Origin: Plecoglossus altivelis | Lineage: Eukaryota > Chordata > Actinopteri > Osmeriformes > Plecoglossidae | Reading direction: 5' to 3' | Assembly (NCBI GenBank): GCA_036571765.1 | Contig: BROE01000014.1 | Location: 5,098,538-5,162,537 of the forward strand | Length of the DNA stretch: 64,000 nucleotides | Shown: piece by piece, positions 50,357-63,707 of the stretch | How positions within the stretch are numbered: the stretch's first letter is position 1 | Layout: each line of letters opens with the position of its first letter | The notes under the pieces: model-generated | The model's database searches: none | Told to the model about the DNA's origin: nothing | What the model saw: the letters and a program-made list of their open reading frames with translations, nothing else | Made by a program: the position numbers and the translations under genes

Positions 50357-50762
50357 ACCCCCACCCCACGGGTGACTAAACAATGAGGGATTATTTGCTG
50401 TGGTTACTATTAATTTGATTCAATTTTATTATATTTCATCAAACAGATGATTCACAGATCCATGACTGTCACTATGGCAACCCCCCCTCCCCCCACACTC
50501 TTCTCATATTTTAGGCAGGAGAGAGGAGTTAACTATAAAAATTAGATTAAGAGGACTGTTAACCTATCAGACAATCTAATTGGCTATTGAAATTGTAAAT
50601 TTACAGTAGGTAGTTTGAAGTCATACTGTGTAGATCGTGTGATTTTGTGGAGAAGTGTTGTTAGGATTATGGATTTTCAGACTTCCTCATGATGAGCCTT
50701 ACACTTCAGACAAGAGCAGGTGTGTTGAATTAAATACTATGGAATGTGTTTACTGTTGTGTA

Positions 50763-50793
50763 CCCCCCCCCCCCCCCCACACACACACACACA
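50763..50793. repeat. C homopolymer with CA run
   Basis: Sixteen C are followed directly by a CA repeat of about seven units. Confidence 0.9.
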
Positions 50794-52269
50794 AACTCAA
50801 CACATATCTAACTAGAACTCTACCCTCTAGATCAGAAACTAGTGTAGGTTTCTTGAATAGACAACTACACATGAACGTGCAGAGTACTACCCTTTACTTG
50901 TTAGTAAAGTGTAGTAACTTCTTATGAATTAACTTCTTGTCATAAACACAAGGTTGAATAGTTGTTTATTTTCCCCAACGTCTGGCTCAAGTCCACCTAT
51001 CTACAGGGGAAACCTTCTCAGTAGGAGTTTTATGCTGTTTATGTTTGCCTCAGCAGGAATGTGGGGCTCATTGAAAGGGGCAATTCAGATATTTTGAAAA
51101 AATACCTTTCATTCCATCCTATCCAAAGTCAAGCCAAGCCTAACCCAGCCTAGACCAACTGTTCAGGTTAGCCTGGTGGTTTAGGTGCTGATGTTTGGCT
51201 TTTGATCCTTCTCGCTGCAATCTCACTTCAGAAATTTTGTATGTGTATACTACACATATTAGGACTGAAGGCCAAACCACCACAGAATATCTGGAATGCC
51301 GTGAAAATGAAAAGAAACAAATCCTCATTGACAGTCCGTGGATTTCTGTGGAAGTCTTGAAAATGACATTACAAGCGCGCCTGTCCTTAAGGTCACCTTC
51401 ACTCCTTTGTCCTCTAAAGGGCTTCCGATTAGCAGGTTTCTGTCTAATTTAATCTTTGAATTGTGCAGTCATCATATAATTCATGGATACCATATTATGC
51501 ATGCCCCTCATTCTCCTTAACCTCTGATATACTCCCATGCCCTGCAGCAGCAGGACTGAAGGTAGAACAACTGCATTTTTCCAGGTCACCTACTCCTGCA
51601 TCATGCTGCATTGCCCCCTGTTCAGACCTTTCCTGATATTTTGTTATAGCTGTGGTACAATGAATCCTTCTGAATAGTTACATTTCCAGGAAACATAAAT
51701 CAGTTCATTTTAATTTTAAATTAGAGTTATTCTATTGATCTACCATGAGTCACCATGAGTTGTATTAGGAATGTGTCATCACAGGTGAGCACCGATGCAT
51801 TATGTTTGGAGTCTGTGATGTGTATGAGAAAAGGAAGGTAATGATTGTAGATGGGCAATGGGCAGAGTACTGGGGAACAGGACTATCAGAGCAGATGGTG
51901 AAACTCGCGCAGGTGTTGCCGTCTTCTGCGAGGGCGGAACATGCATTATAGATGTGGTCTGAAATGTAAACAGGTGAGGGAGGTATCAGGCATTCATTAG
52001 TGCTCTTTCACAAATGTGATTTCTTTCAATCCCAGTTAGGTGATTACGCTATGTTGAACTGAACTGATAAGTGAAGCTTATTTGAAAATAATGATCAAAT
52101 TAAATCTGGTTTAGGAAAATGTATTTCCACTTCATAACAGTTGTTTTCCTTGCTCTATTCCCATTTTATCTAGCATAAGGTATCATGTCCTCTTCTGTAC
52201 ACACTGCTGTGAAAGGTTGCTGTCAGGCTTATCAACCTATTTCAGGCACCAAGAGTCTGAAGGTGGGTA

Positions 52270-53720
52270 AAACCAGATTAAAGAGGTGATTCATGGCAAA
52301 ACCAATTTTGCCTTGCCTTGACATTGTTGAATAATGGCAGTTTGGGTGATAAAATGGACGCACAGTAAATCTCACAACGCATTGACACCTCTGTGCGATG
52401 TAAATCTCACGTTAAAACCTGCTGTAAAACTACTGGTTTCAGAAAAGCTATGTTTGTGACATCACAAACAAGCCCCACCTTTTCAGGCTCCGCTCTGTAC
52501 CTTGTCACGCCTTAACATTTGCATTCAGACCAGCCCACGGTGTTCTGGCCCAGGAACATACATGGAATTAGTGTAAATCTCGTCAGGATACACGTCATAA
52601 ACTAGTTTAGCTGCATGCTGCTCTGCTTACTTTCAAGGGAATAACAAATAAAAACATTTAAAATATATCAAGAATATCGAAAATGGACTGCCATTGTAAA
52701 TGCAGTGTTGCAGGCTTCAGAGGGAACGTCGACACTTTCCATAATAGTCCCAAGGAACCAAACACACAACAGGTATGGTTGCTGTCTGTCTATGAGAAGA
52801 TCCCTGTGAAGTTTGACACTAAATTATTAATTTGCTTGAAGCATTTCACCAAGGCCAGTTTTGAAAACATGGAACAACTTAAAACAGGATTTGCTATGAA
52901 GCAGTTGCTGAAAAAAGCAGTGCCGTTTGACCATGTGCTCATCAATCGCAAGCTGTAAGCATGATTTTATCGATAACAATTATTAGCCATGTGATGTGTT
53001 TCAGTGATGTGGATCATTTTTCATCTGTGTGAATTTTTATCAAAAAGGTCGAGAAAGGACAGCCTTTAAGAGAGATAGTGATTCCCTATTGATCTGTCAA
53101 ATAAGAATTTAGATTTAGATTTTGAAAGTCTTGAAATTTGAGTGAGAATGCGTTGCCCAGTAGACCACATAGTCTTAGGTGGCTGCCATGTCTTGTTATA
53201 AAAGTTCATAGCTAATTTTGTAGTTCGTTCGGTCACTGTTTTGATGTTAGCCTTGTCAGACTTGGGTCGCTCACTGACAGTGTTCACAAAGTTGTATTTC
53301 ACTTAATTTTACACCAAAAACATCAGGGAGGTCTTCTTTTTGTAGATATGAGACTGTTGAAGATAGCCAGCATATTGATTTTCTTTTATTAAACTTGCTT
53401 CATTCTCATTTGCCTGAGAAAGTGACCTGTGTTGTCATGTAAATCTTCAATTCACAATGCATGATTGTCTGCCTTTGCACTGCAGCTTTGGTCATTGTAC
53501 ACTAACCAATCAGCACGCAGCTCATCTAAATATTAATGAGTATACCATATAGGGAGAAAACTGAGTTTTCCTCCAAGCCCCATTTTCCAGGGTTCCATTA
53601 GGGCACATAAAACAGCACTTTCAGCCCTACCGATGATTCATACCCTATTCGGAGACCCTATAAGGAACACTGTGAAAGAACCTAAAAACCCAGTGAATAA
53701 ATAACTCCATCCAAACCAAC
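52270..53720 (+). mobile_element. Probable THAP-bearing DNA transposon remnant
   Basis: The segment around the THAP-like frame reads like a fish DNA transposon remnant. AT-rich flanks carry CAGTTTGGGTGATAAAATGG on the left and ACCAATCAGCACGCAG then AAATATTAATGAG on the right, which I associate from memory with dispersed fish repeats. A TTAA lies near the left edge. Terminal repeats could not be demonstrated, so the borders are approximate. Confidence 0.35.
52683..52958 (+). pseudogene. THAP-type zinc finger frame, 91 residues, probably a relic
   Basis: The frame reads as a THAP DNA-binding domain: CSVAGFRGNVDTFHNSP, then Trp32, then LLICLKHFTKASF (Cys51-x2-His54), and the AVPF motif at 79-82. 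In the aligned family the second zinc Cys stands in the CSxxGC motif; here that position is Phe12. Cys3 and Cys5 lie nearby and could in principle compensate. The frame ends at AAGCT|GTAAGC, a possible donor, so it may be exon 1 of a longer gene. No further exon was recognised. The setting suggests a transposon-derived copy. Confidence 0.55.
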
Positions 53721-55539
53721 TACCAGGTTTTCACGATACGTATTTTCATTCAGCATAAATTTTTAACCTGAAGGTCATTTCCTGAGACTTTTAACCAAAA
53801 CAATAGGCCGGCCTATCGGGAACAGAACCATGTTTTCCCCAAAGCCAGACCTACATTTTCTTGTTCTCCATAACTACTGTACCGCTTTAGGACTGAATTA
53901 TTCAAAGCCTTCTACATTTTAAAGCCTTCAAACTCTGAAGGTCTTTAATAATGTAGGTTATTTAAAAATGTTCCTTAGACCTTGGTATCTGTGGATCTAT
54001 CCATATCACAATGGAAACAAATTGCAAACTGTTCAGATGTTGGGTACATTTAGCCCCTGCGCAGACTATACGTTTGGTCTCAACCTGGAATGGAAAATTC
54101 ACGTTTACATCAAAAACAAATCCATTCTGTTTTAGGTTATAGACGCATAGTGTTTGCATATCATGTGAATTTTACATTCTCTGCATGTGAAAATGTCACT
54201 CTCTATTTATTCTCTGGCAGTGGTATTTTTCCAAACATATTACCGGAAGTTAAGTCCTTACTCAAGCTTACTGGTCGGTGAGCGAGCAATCATCCCTGTT
54301 GTCAATTGAACAGAGTGAAGTCTCCCTGAAAAAGGTGGGAGCGGCTCTTGCTGTCTTGTTCTCTGTTGTGGGTGTAGGCCTAGGCTTTGGATTAGATTAT
54401 TCAGTGCTGCTCCAATGCAGGAAATGAAGAATAAATATGATGCACAATAAAGAGAGGAACCGCCATGGCTTCAAAGGGCTGTGGGTGAGAGGTGATCACT
54501 ACTTCCTCAATAAGCAATTTACTGCTAATAGAATGCTTGAAAGAAGACAGCATCCTAACTTGGAATGACACAAAGCTCTTTATTCCATTGGAAGGGGCAT
54601 CTCAGAAATGGATATTAAACTATAGCACTCCTTTCTCTGTTAGTCTTCATTAAAGGCCGTTGACTGTTGTAAAGGCTTCTTTCCTCTGCTCTAGATCTCT
54701 AGGTTTGCTTTTATTATTGGACGGGCAGACAGATGACAGATCTCACTGAGGCCTGTGTTGCTCAATTCTAAAGTGCCCTAGAGATGCTTGACTGGGTTAG
54801 TTAGAGAGGTCAGTCAGAGAGCAAATCTGACATTTGCCTGGTTGTGGGAACTTGGGTCATGGGGTTCCTGTCTAACTATCCATAAATGGAAGGGAGCTAG
54901 TTCTAAATATATCGCAACCTTAGCAATGATGCGTAAATTGCGACCATTAAAGTTACATCTCCCATCTGAATAGAAGACAGTCAGTTTCTTAGAGATGAGT
55001 GACCTTCATGTCATCAAGAAATATAGATTGCGGTATTGCTTCAGGTTCAAGATGGAAACTATTATGTTCCTAGAGATCTGTCAGATTTCTAAATGACCTT
55101 GTCTCCTCTCTCTTACTGCTCTCCTGTGAACAGCATCTCTGTTTCCAGCAGGGCCTAAGGCAGGGTAGTGATTGACAGCCTGATGGCAGTGTACTGTAGG
55201 TTCTGGAAAAGATCCGAGTGTATCCTCTCTCAGTTCACCAGCCCTGAAGTAGTATGGAAATTGAGATTGGAGACCCACTAAACACTGTAATCATCTGTTT
55301 GGAAAGCAATGATTATTCAGTCTGTCACTAAATACGAGTTATGACACCTTTCCAAGAGTACTCGCATCACGACTGGAGTTGCGCTCACGGCTGCATCTGT
55401 GTGCTGATTGGTTGGGATCAGAGCAGGTCCCACCTCCAAGCTCTCCATTTTATGTTGTGCTCCATCTCTGTCATAAAGAGTCAGTTACGATGCTGACGGT
55501 CTCCTCCACACTCTGACTAGCAAAGGAGAGGATATACTT

Positions 55540-55860
55540 TCAAAGTGAGGGAGGGGAAGTGTTGGAGAGAGTAAAGTGGACTGGAACGAAGAAAGAGACG
55601 TGGGGAGGGTGAATGAGTGAGTGATAAAAAGTAAGAGATAGGAGGGGAGGGTTGTGGTTTATCAACTCAAGGATGTGGATCATCAACAGGATGTGCTAGC
55701 ATCTCACACGAGTTAGCAGAGACTCTGGAGATAGTCGAGATAGTAGAGGTAGTTGAGAAACCCCATTCACTCTCTGTCTCCTTCCCTCCTTCTCTTTTTC
55801 TCTTCATCTCTCTACCTGTCACCTTCTCTCTCTCTCTATTTCTCTCTCTCGCTACTAACT
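55540..55860. repeat. Purine-rich then pyrimidine-rich low-complexity tracts
   Basis: GGGA/GAGA-rich sequence to about 55650, then CTCT-rich sequence at about 55768-55855. The two halves could pair, but no exact long inverted repeat was seen. Confidence 0.6.
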
Positions 55861-56286
55861 TCATTAATTCTAAAGAAACCAGTGAGATGTCTGTTGACTG
55901 ATGACTTCAGTTCATCTTCTGGACTTCCATGTCTTCCAAATTCCCCTGCAAAAATGTAAGAAGCAGCTCAGATGATCAGATTCTCGATATGAGTCCTGCC
56001 GGCCTTGGCTCAGTCCACCATGCCTAAAAGCATATCACGAGGAGGCACTCTCATCTGTGTGATGTGTGGCGGCCCTGGGTGTGTGTGTGTAGGGGTTTGT
56101 GGAAGCTGCATACTCCTAACCCACTCAGGAATGGACTAGCAGACAGCACAATCCCCCTTGGTAAAGAAGTATGTCCTGATAAAATATGTATCGCATGTTG
56201 GGATCAGACCTGCCTGTGCAAGGCTGAGTTTCTTCTATCTCCATCCACTCCAGGCCGGCTCCTTGCTGTGACTTGACTGACTACTC

Positions 56287-56329
56287 CGTGTGTGTGTGTG
56301 TGTGTGCGTGTGTGTGTGTGTGTGTGTGG
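56287..56329. repeat. (GT)n microsatellite
   Basis: About 21 GT units with one GC interruption. Confidence 0.95.
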
Positions 56330-59300
56330 GTGGGTTGGGAGCAGCGGTGGTACTCAAGAAGCCACTGAGTCCATCTGCAGTGGCCTGATTCTGTGGAGCT
56401 TTGAGCTCAGGATGTTGTTTGCTCTACTTCTCTTGGCCACCTCCAGATTTCTCCTCCAGGTGTTGGTCTGGGCTGGGCCAGGCGTCCTGAGGGGACAGGA
56501 TGGAGGATGGAGACGATGGAGAGGGGGGGAAGGGGGGTGATTAATTACTGTGCCCAGAGGAGCTGACAGGCCGTCCCCTATGGGGCATAGAGTTTTGTGG
56601 AACTCCTGGCCTCCCTGGAACACTATCAGTTTGCACTCACTGCAGACAGTACTGGGTCTTTTCATCTATGTCAGTGGTATAGAAACCTGTGTTTTTTTTA
56701 GATGTTTTCCCTGACACAATACATCTGATTCAAACGAATGGATGTTATCAGGAGCTTATAACAACCCAATCATTTGAATTGGCTGTGATGGAGCAGGGAA
56801 TCATCTGAAATTTACAGGACAGTTGGCCTTTAGGATCAGGGTTGAAGTCTACTAATCTACAGCATCTTCAGGACTGCACTGATTGTACTCTCTTACTTCA
56901 ATGAGATGCCGTGCGACATGTCTAATGTGACTTTTACTCTGACTGATTGCCTCCACCTTTTCTGTATTCATCTTTATCACATTCTTGTCACTGCATGTGA
57001 CTGGGTCAAACAGCAATTGGATTGTCCTTCCACATGTCTTTGCGGATAGCATTTTATTTGCCCCTAATGTGTGGACAAAGAGGACAGGGTCTAGAAACTA
57101 TTGCCCCTGGTATTTTTACTTGACTTGAACGTGGAGAATGCGTCGTCAAGCTGAGACCCAAGAAAGCTTTTTGAATTAATGACCACTCAGGTGAAATAAA
57201 TGGTACTGAGAAATCAATACTTTATCTGTTTAGCAAATGGAAACGCTTTGAGTTACGGTCTGCTGCAGGTCAGATGCACAGGGTGAGTGCAATCCTAACA
57301 TAATATGTTTTCCTGTCCTGGGTTATATTATATTGTCTGTACTTGCAGGAAAGCCTCCAGTAGATCTTTGCTGCACTTCCATGCAAGTTTGTTGCGCTCG
57401 TGGATGAATGGTTAGAGCTTCTGTACTGCCACTCAGAAAATGTAATAGCATGAGCAAAGTGGATATTATCCCAGCTCTGTAATTCCAGGCTATAATCAGA
57501 TTACAATTATTAAAGTGGGAACAGTTGGATGCGGCTAATGGGATATCCAGCGTGTTCCCTTTAGGTTAAACCGTAGCTGGAATCAACTTTGCTGGTTAGA
57601 ACAGAGCACTTTTGGTGAAACGTGACTAACAAACCTCCTGTGTCATTTGAATATAGAGTAGGTTCAGGCAAGCCTACAGTTGTTGCATTAAATTTACCAT
57701 CTCAAGCAAACATTGAACTTGTCTCCTGGGTAAAGTGACAATCCCAATAGACAACAACCCCCAACATACTACAACTACAATAACAGCTTTTCTTTATTAA
57801 TTTTATAGTGGCCATTTGTATTTTGACATGGGTCTTGGTAAAAATACTTTCTAAGTCTCCAAAAACTCGATTCCTCAAAACGTGTTTACAGTCTGATATC
57901 AGGATGAGTCAGAACTAACTTATCCCTCCGCCTGCAGAGGAAGATGAGGGGGCGATTTGTTTTTACCGTGACTCAAATAAAAGATAAAAAGGATGAATCG
58001 CTTCTCGGGAGGGTTGTAATAACAATGGTCCCAATGGGTATGTAGGACTGGACTGATGGGCTCAGAGAATGAATGGGATGAATGGAGTACAACGCTTACT
58101 AAAGGCCCTGGCTTCCAGAATCTCTCCTGGCTGCTACAGGACTGTGCCACCTGCATGCTAATTACCCTCTGGTGTGGTTGTTAGGTAAAACAGGGATCTG
58201 AGACAGCCACACCCTAGCTCCTCTTTTAGTCCACGGCTTTGTTAGAAGAACGATGAGCTGTCAGAAGAAGAAGCAGGAGTCCGTAGATACGGTGGTTACC
58301 ACAACAATCCTCCCTGCCTTACCTACAATCACTGAACTCAATTCAGTGTATTTCAACACTGATTGTTCTCCAGTGACAGAGGGGACTTTGAGTTTGAATG
58401 TCTTTGAGGACATTTAGATTTGCTCTCCATTTTGATGCTACCATGTGATCAAATGTCAATCTTTTGGAGAAATGTCACACCTATTATAAATCTTTTAAGC
58501 TGCCCAAGTTAACTGTTCCCACTTAGAGAATTATGTGTGGATTTAGATAAGTGGAAAGTCATTAACAGGGAAGAATCCTCTGAAAGGAAAAGCACCCTGT
58601 ATTGTGTGTAACACTACACTTGCTTAGTTTGTGCTCTTCCTGATTTATAATGATAAAGAGCCTTTGGCTTTCTAGCTACTCTACAATTTTACAATCTACT
58701 CTAGATACTCTCCCTGTTAGTGTATCTTACAAGGTTATTCAGGAAAATTTGCCGTAATTCCCAGTCTGTACCAGATGGGAGACTCCCTTTCAAGTTATTG
58801 CCATGTAAATAATATAGTCAGAATCATACATTTTTAACCATTGTCTCTTTCCTTGCCTCTCAACTTGAAAGTAATGTAGAACATGAATATCCTAGTACAT
58901 GCTTAGTGGTACAGCTGTCATGCAATGCATGTTGGCTGATTGGCTGTTAGATTTTTGTACACTTTTATGTTCTTATTTACTCCCCGAGTGTCAGTGTCCA
59001 GGGCCCCTTACTTCTCTCTCACTTATCCTGCACGAGACCCCATTGAGACTGCCTCACTGAAAGGGAGTTTTACTTTCGAAAGTAATTGCACCTTTAAAGG
59101 TCACACGGCCATCCATGCTGTTTTCACATCATCCATGGTTCTCCCAGGAGTGTGGGAGTATGCTTTTAAATCTCCCCTCTCCCCCACAACTGCTGTGCGT
59201 AACTGAGGAGCAGCAGCTGCCAATGGAGACCAGGCACTGTCATTTTGGTAAACAATGACGTTCTCCTCCCCCTTCCATCAGTGCTGTTCTGCAGGGGTTC

Positions 59301-60464
59301 GTCCCACAGTAGTGGTGACTCACATCCTGGGTGGTGTCTACAAGCCTTCTTTGCCCATCCCATTCCCGCAGCCCCTCTGCCAGGCTCGTCACATCTCATT
59401 GGCTCTGCTCTGCGGTAGCAGCAAGGGGGGGGGTGCCTGCAGTGCAGCATTGTACCTTTGTCATCCCCAACTCAGTTATGTCATGTTTACCCTTCAACAG
59501 TGTTAAGCTTCCTTCACATGCAGGGGTGGGCTGGAAGAGACTTCCATGTGGTCAGAGCTGTTTAGAGATATCCCTTCCGGCCCTCGATCCATGGCCGAGG
59601 TCAGTGGGATGCTTCGAGTCGTTTCCAAAAGCACAGCACGAGGGTGCCGTGGAGGGACAAGGGCAGTGCGACCATTAGACTAACGAGCTGGGACTCGTTA
59701 GCGGGCTCTCTTCTCCCTGCCACTAATCTGACATCTCATTTAAGCTAGTAGGCTGATTTCACATTAAGCACGGGCTGTACAGACGGACCATCCGCTAGGA
59801 AATCCAATCCACAATATTTATGTTTTTCCCCAGCTGTGTCTATGCATGCACTGCATAACCAAACCCCTCCCATACGTCCCTCTCTAAAGTGTGGCAATGG
59901 GTGTTAAAGCCAGGGTGACATATTTCAATTCCCGTTTAATTTACTAAAGTGCTGCCATCCCTCTATATAGCCTAGCCTGTCAAACATAGGCATCTACAGT
60001 GCACGGTCTCCAGCTATTGTTTCGAAAGTATTCATGATTCATGCATTGTGTCACAGGTCCCAGAGAGTGATACGTATGTAACTTACTCAACCACAGGCAT
60101 CGCCACAGTGCGTTTTTAGTGGAATATTCAACACACATTAGTCACCTTTGCCCACGTGTTGGTTGGTCAGGCATTGTGCGTCTATTTTTGGAAGTGCATG
60201 CGAGATACACTTTCAAAGGGACATGCTTTTGAACAGCAGTCCACATGTAATACAGAGATTGGATTACAGGGTTTATCCTGAGGGCTAGCTGCTATTCTTT
60301 TCACCTGAGCTCATAATTACTTCACTCTGTCCATGGGTGAAGTTCAGGATGGCTTACCTATCTTTTCTCCCCCTCAAGTAGGGTGTATGCTGGCTAGCTG
60401 TGAGACCTTGGCAACTCCTCCCTCCTCCCAGTAATACTTTCTTCTACAGTCTGGTCTAAGGGAT

Positions 60465-60604
60465 GGTTACTGCTGTAGCTCAATGGTTAGAGCCCTTCAC
60501 AACAAATTGAGAGGTTGTAGATTCAAGTTGTACCCTGCACTTTACATTGTGTTGGATAGAAGAGTCTTTTAAACAAATATGCTATTATTATTATTATTAT
60601 TATC
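60465..60604 (+). mobile_element. tRNA-derived SINE with L2-like tail
   Basis: TGTAGCTCAATGGTTAGAGC is a clear A box and AGATTCAAGTTGTACCC a diverged B box. The tail GTTGGATAGAAGAGTCTTTT followed by AAACAAATATG resembles the GGATAAAAGCGTCTGCTAAA tail shared by fish SINEs. It ends in an ATT repeat, so it looks complete. Confidence 0.75.
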
Positions 60605-61840
60605 TTCAATAGGGTAGTATTCTTTCCTTGTCTCAGTTGCATATTTGAACACTGGTTGTGGAGTGCACAAATAACCATGTCTCCTTCTTGTAAAGGTCAA
60701 TATAATCACTGTCTGCGTAGACAGGACTGCCCTTATTATCTAAAGTGCAGCAATCACCAGTCAAGAGTTGTGCAGTAGAGAGCTCATTAGTTGTTATTCT
60801 GGTTTGGTTCTCTCTGGTTGTTCAAAAAAAGATGTAGATCTAATTGGATTCATGTCACTTAATGGGTGTGAAAGTTTTTGTTGTTGTTGTTTGCTTAGAG
60901 TTATCTGGTGATGATAAGTGAGGATTTGTTTGTGTGAGTGTGCATGTGTATGTAGAGGAACTGTGTTCTCCCTTGTGGATAAGTTAACTTTGCCCATGGT
61001 ACCCATTAATCTTTCATCTTGACCAGCTGTCAGTGTCTATGTGACCCTCCTCTTCCCTCTATTCCTCCAGTCATACCCAGTTGGACCGGCCAGCTCTCCC
61101 CCTCCCCCATACCCATTGGCACTGACATACCCGCTGTCAGAACCCCCTTCTTCAGAAAAACATACATGTTGTGCTCATTAATAAGAGCTAGAGATGGTCC
61201 TTCAAATGCTACAAGTCCCGCAAGGGTGTGCTTGTCCACTATTATGTCTGACAAGATGAGAGTCTGCAAATGATTCCACAAATTGTCAGTAAATAGCAGA
61301 GATTGTACGATAGGGCTTCTAACGCCACACTTTTTGACCCCACATTGCTGAAATTGTAGTCTAGATGTAGTTCTGACTCTTTGAGAAAAGGACAATTTTT
61401 TCAATCAATTGTGGTACTATTGTCCTCAAATGACCTGACACTGGTTTTGTGTGGTTCTATGATCACATAGAATTCCCGAGGCAGCTTTACAAGATACTGC
61501 ACATCCTCAATGATCCCTGTTAAGTGGTCCCCCTGGGTCAGTGAGGAAGTGATGAACGTATGATCAAGAAGCGTCGGGAGAATGGAGGCTTGAGCCCTTT
61601 GGAAGCCTGATGAAGGCTTGAGAGCCGCAGCTGAAGCAGATTAAGAGCTGTGCTGGCAGGTGACAGTATGTTGGGTTTGTGACAAGGCAGAGTGATCAGT
61701 GGAAAATAGATGAATAAATGATGTGTGAGACAGTGAGAGGTAGCGCTGGCCCTGTCACCTGGCTGGCTGGATGGGTGGATGACTGGATAGATGGATGTGG
61801 ATGAACTGATGAAAGGATATGGAATGGATATGGAATATAC

Positions 61841-61982
61841 ATGTATGTATGTATGTATGTATGTATGTATGTATGTATGTATGTATGTATGTATGTATGT
61901 ATGTATGTATGGATGGATGGATGGATGGATGGATGGATGGATGGATGGATGGATGGATGGATGGATGGATGGATGGATGGAT
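61841..61982. repeat. Compound (ATGT)n(GGAT)n microsatellite
   Basis: About 17 ATGT units (61841-61910) abut about 18 GGAT units (61911-61982) without a spacer. All frames stay open across it, giving MYVC and MDGW repeats on the plus strand and SIHP/YIHT repeats on the minus strand. None is a credible gene. Confidence 0.97.
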
Positions 61983-62676
61983 TAGTAGACATGTATGTAT
62001 GTATGGATATATTGATGGATGAAAGCTGGTTGACTGATGGTCTGTGCTGGGACGAAAACACAGCATGTTGGCAAGTGTCTCTCTGTTCTACTCTCACATT
62101 GTAATAAACCTCACATAGACACACAGTTCAGTAGACATCATCCACCACCACTGACTGTCTGTAGGAGCATTAGTGAAATAGCTTGGATGCCCACTCTGCC
62201 TCTCAGCAGAGATGAAAGGTGGTCTGCCCATCCCTGCAGCTCAGAGAGAGTTATTACTATGGCCACGTAGGCTTCACTGCTACAGCAAAGACTAATCAAC
62301 AGAAACAAAGCAGGCAGCAGTAAATTCTCTCAGCATTTGAACCCTTGTTTGGCATCTGTGACGGTACGATGAGGGTGAAAGTGGTCCTTTCCCCAGACGT
62401 CGCCTGCTCACTCTCATTGCCTTTTTACAGCTTCAATACCTGACAGACAGCAATCAGTCTGCCGACAAAAGCAGCAGGGCTGGGGTGTCCTGCTAATCTC
62501 TTGATTCTATTGTCCCTGTCATCTGTGGACTAGACTCTCTGACTCTCTTGGCTTGTGGCCAACAGGGTGCGGAGGTGGAAGAGGAGGTTTAAGGGTGCAT
62601 CAGGTTTCAGGTAACAGGGCTCCATTGTCTGAGCTGAGTCTGTGGTTGTTGGGATGTTGGTGCGGCGGAGCATGCC

Positions 62677-62690
62677 GGGGGGGGGGGGGG
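62677..62690. repeat. G homopolymer
   Basis: Fourteen G in otherwise unique sequence. Confidence 0.9.
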
Positions 62691-63694
62691 TGAGGGTAAT
62701 GTGATTAACCTTGCTGCCGCTCCGAGCACCTTGCTGGGGAATGGTTATGTCGCTACAGGAGGAGCAGAATGGCAGACTCACCTGGAAAGGACACACACAT
62801 CGCATGTCTTGTATTTCACTCTGGCTTGAGAGCACACAGTACGATTTTCTCAAAGCGTAACATCATTCAGCCTTCAGCTGAACAGCGTGTCCCTGCATCA
62901 TGGTGATGAGGTTAAATGCTGCGTTGCTAATGTCTGTGACATCACCAAGTGATGTCTGTATGAATTCTATGAAGATTACCAATTCTATGTAATTTGTGCT
63001 TTCCACAGAGGCAAGGCTTATTGTGTGGTCTGATCCACTGTAAACTGTGATTTACAATCAGATCATGCCTGGCAGTTTGTCAAACTTCCAACCACACTGT
63101 CACTCACACTGCATTAGCGAGCAATATGCTGAGTGGGGAGTTACTGTAAAATGGGCCCTCATTTTAATTGATGAAACCGAGATCCCACACTTGAGTCATG
63201 GTTCCCAGACCCAATGACAACCCCAAGTAACCTTTACACATAGTTGAGCTGATCGTTTTACATGCCAGGGCGCCCTAAAATGCCTGCAGTAGGTCATATT
63301 TGTCCTGTCTGATGGGCCCTTTAATCAAATCACCACACTCTCAGGCTACAGTATGGCTCCTTTCCCGTCATGAAGGGGATGATTCTGATATTGTAGGCTT
63401 ACACTGTTGTTCAAATTTGTATTTTTTGTAATTTTTTGTCAAATTTGTACTCATATGTACTCATTCTCAGTCACACATAGAATGAAGCAATGCCAAATAA
63501 GAGGGAGTGTTGTAATGTTGAGTGTCTGTATGGCTCACAGCATGGTCTGTAGTGTGATATTGCTTTTATACAACAGTCATTTATTTCGTTTAAAATAATA
63601 AGCGACAACCGATTATGATTTGTTTGTTTATTTTCTCATTTATTTGTCTCCACTAGCACATAATTGTGGATAACTTCTGCAAGTGGCCTGCGCT

Positions 63695-63707
63695 GTTGCC
63701 AAGCAAC
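63695..63707. promoter_or_regulatory. X-box-like RFX motif
   Basis: GTTGCCAAGCAAC consists of two RFX half sites with a one-base spacer. No gene start is evident within the window near it. Confidence 0.3.

Noticed and set aside
58940..59678. Several 80-115 codon frames on both strands
   Set aside because: They overlap each other on opposite strands and show no domain or splice support.
61696..62124. Overlapping frames on both strands of the tetranucleotide array
   Set aside because: A four-base repeat without stops is open in all frames; the products are pure repeats.
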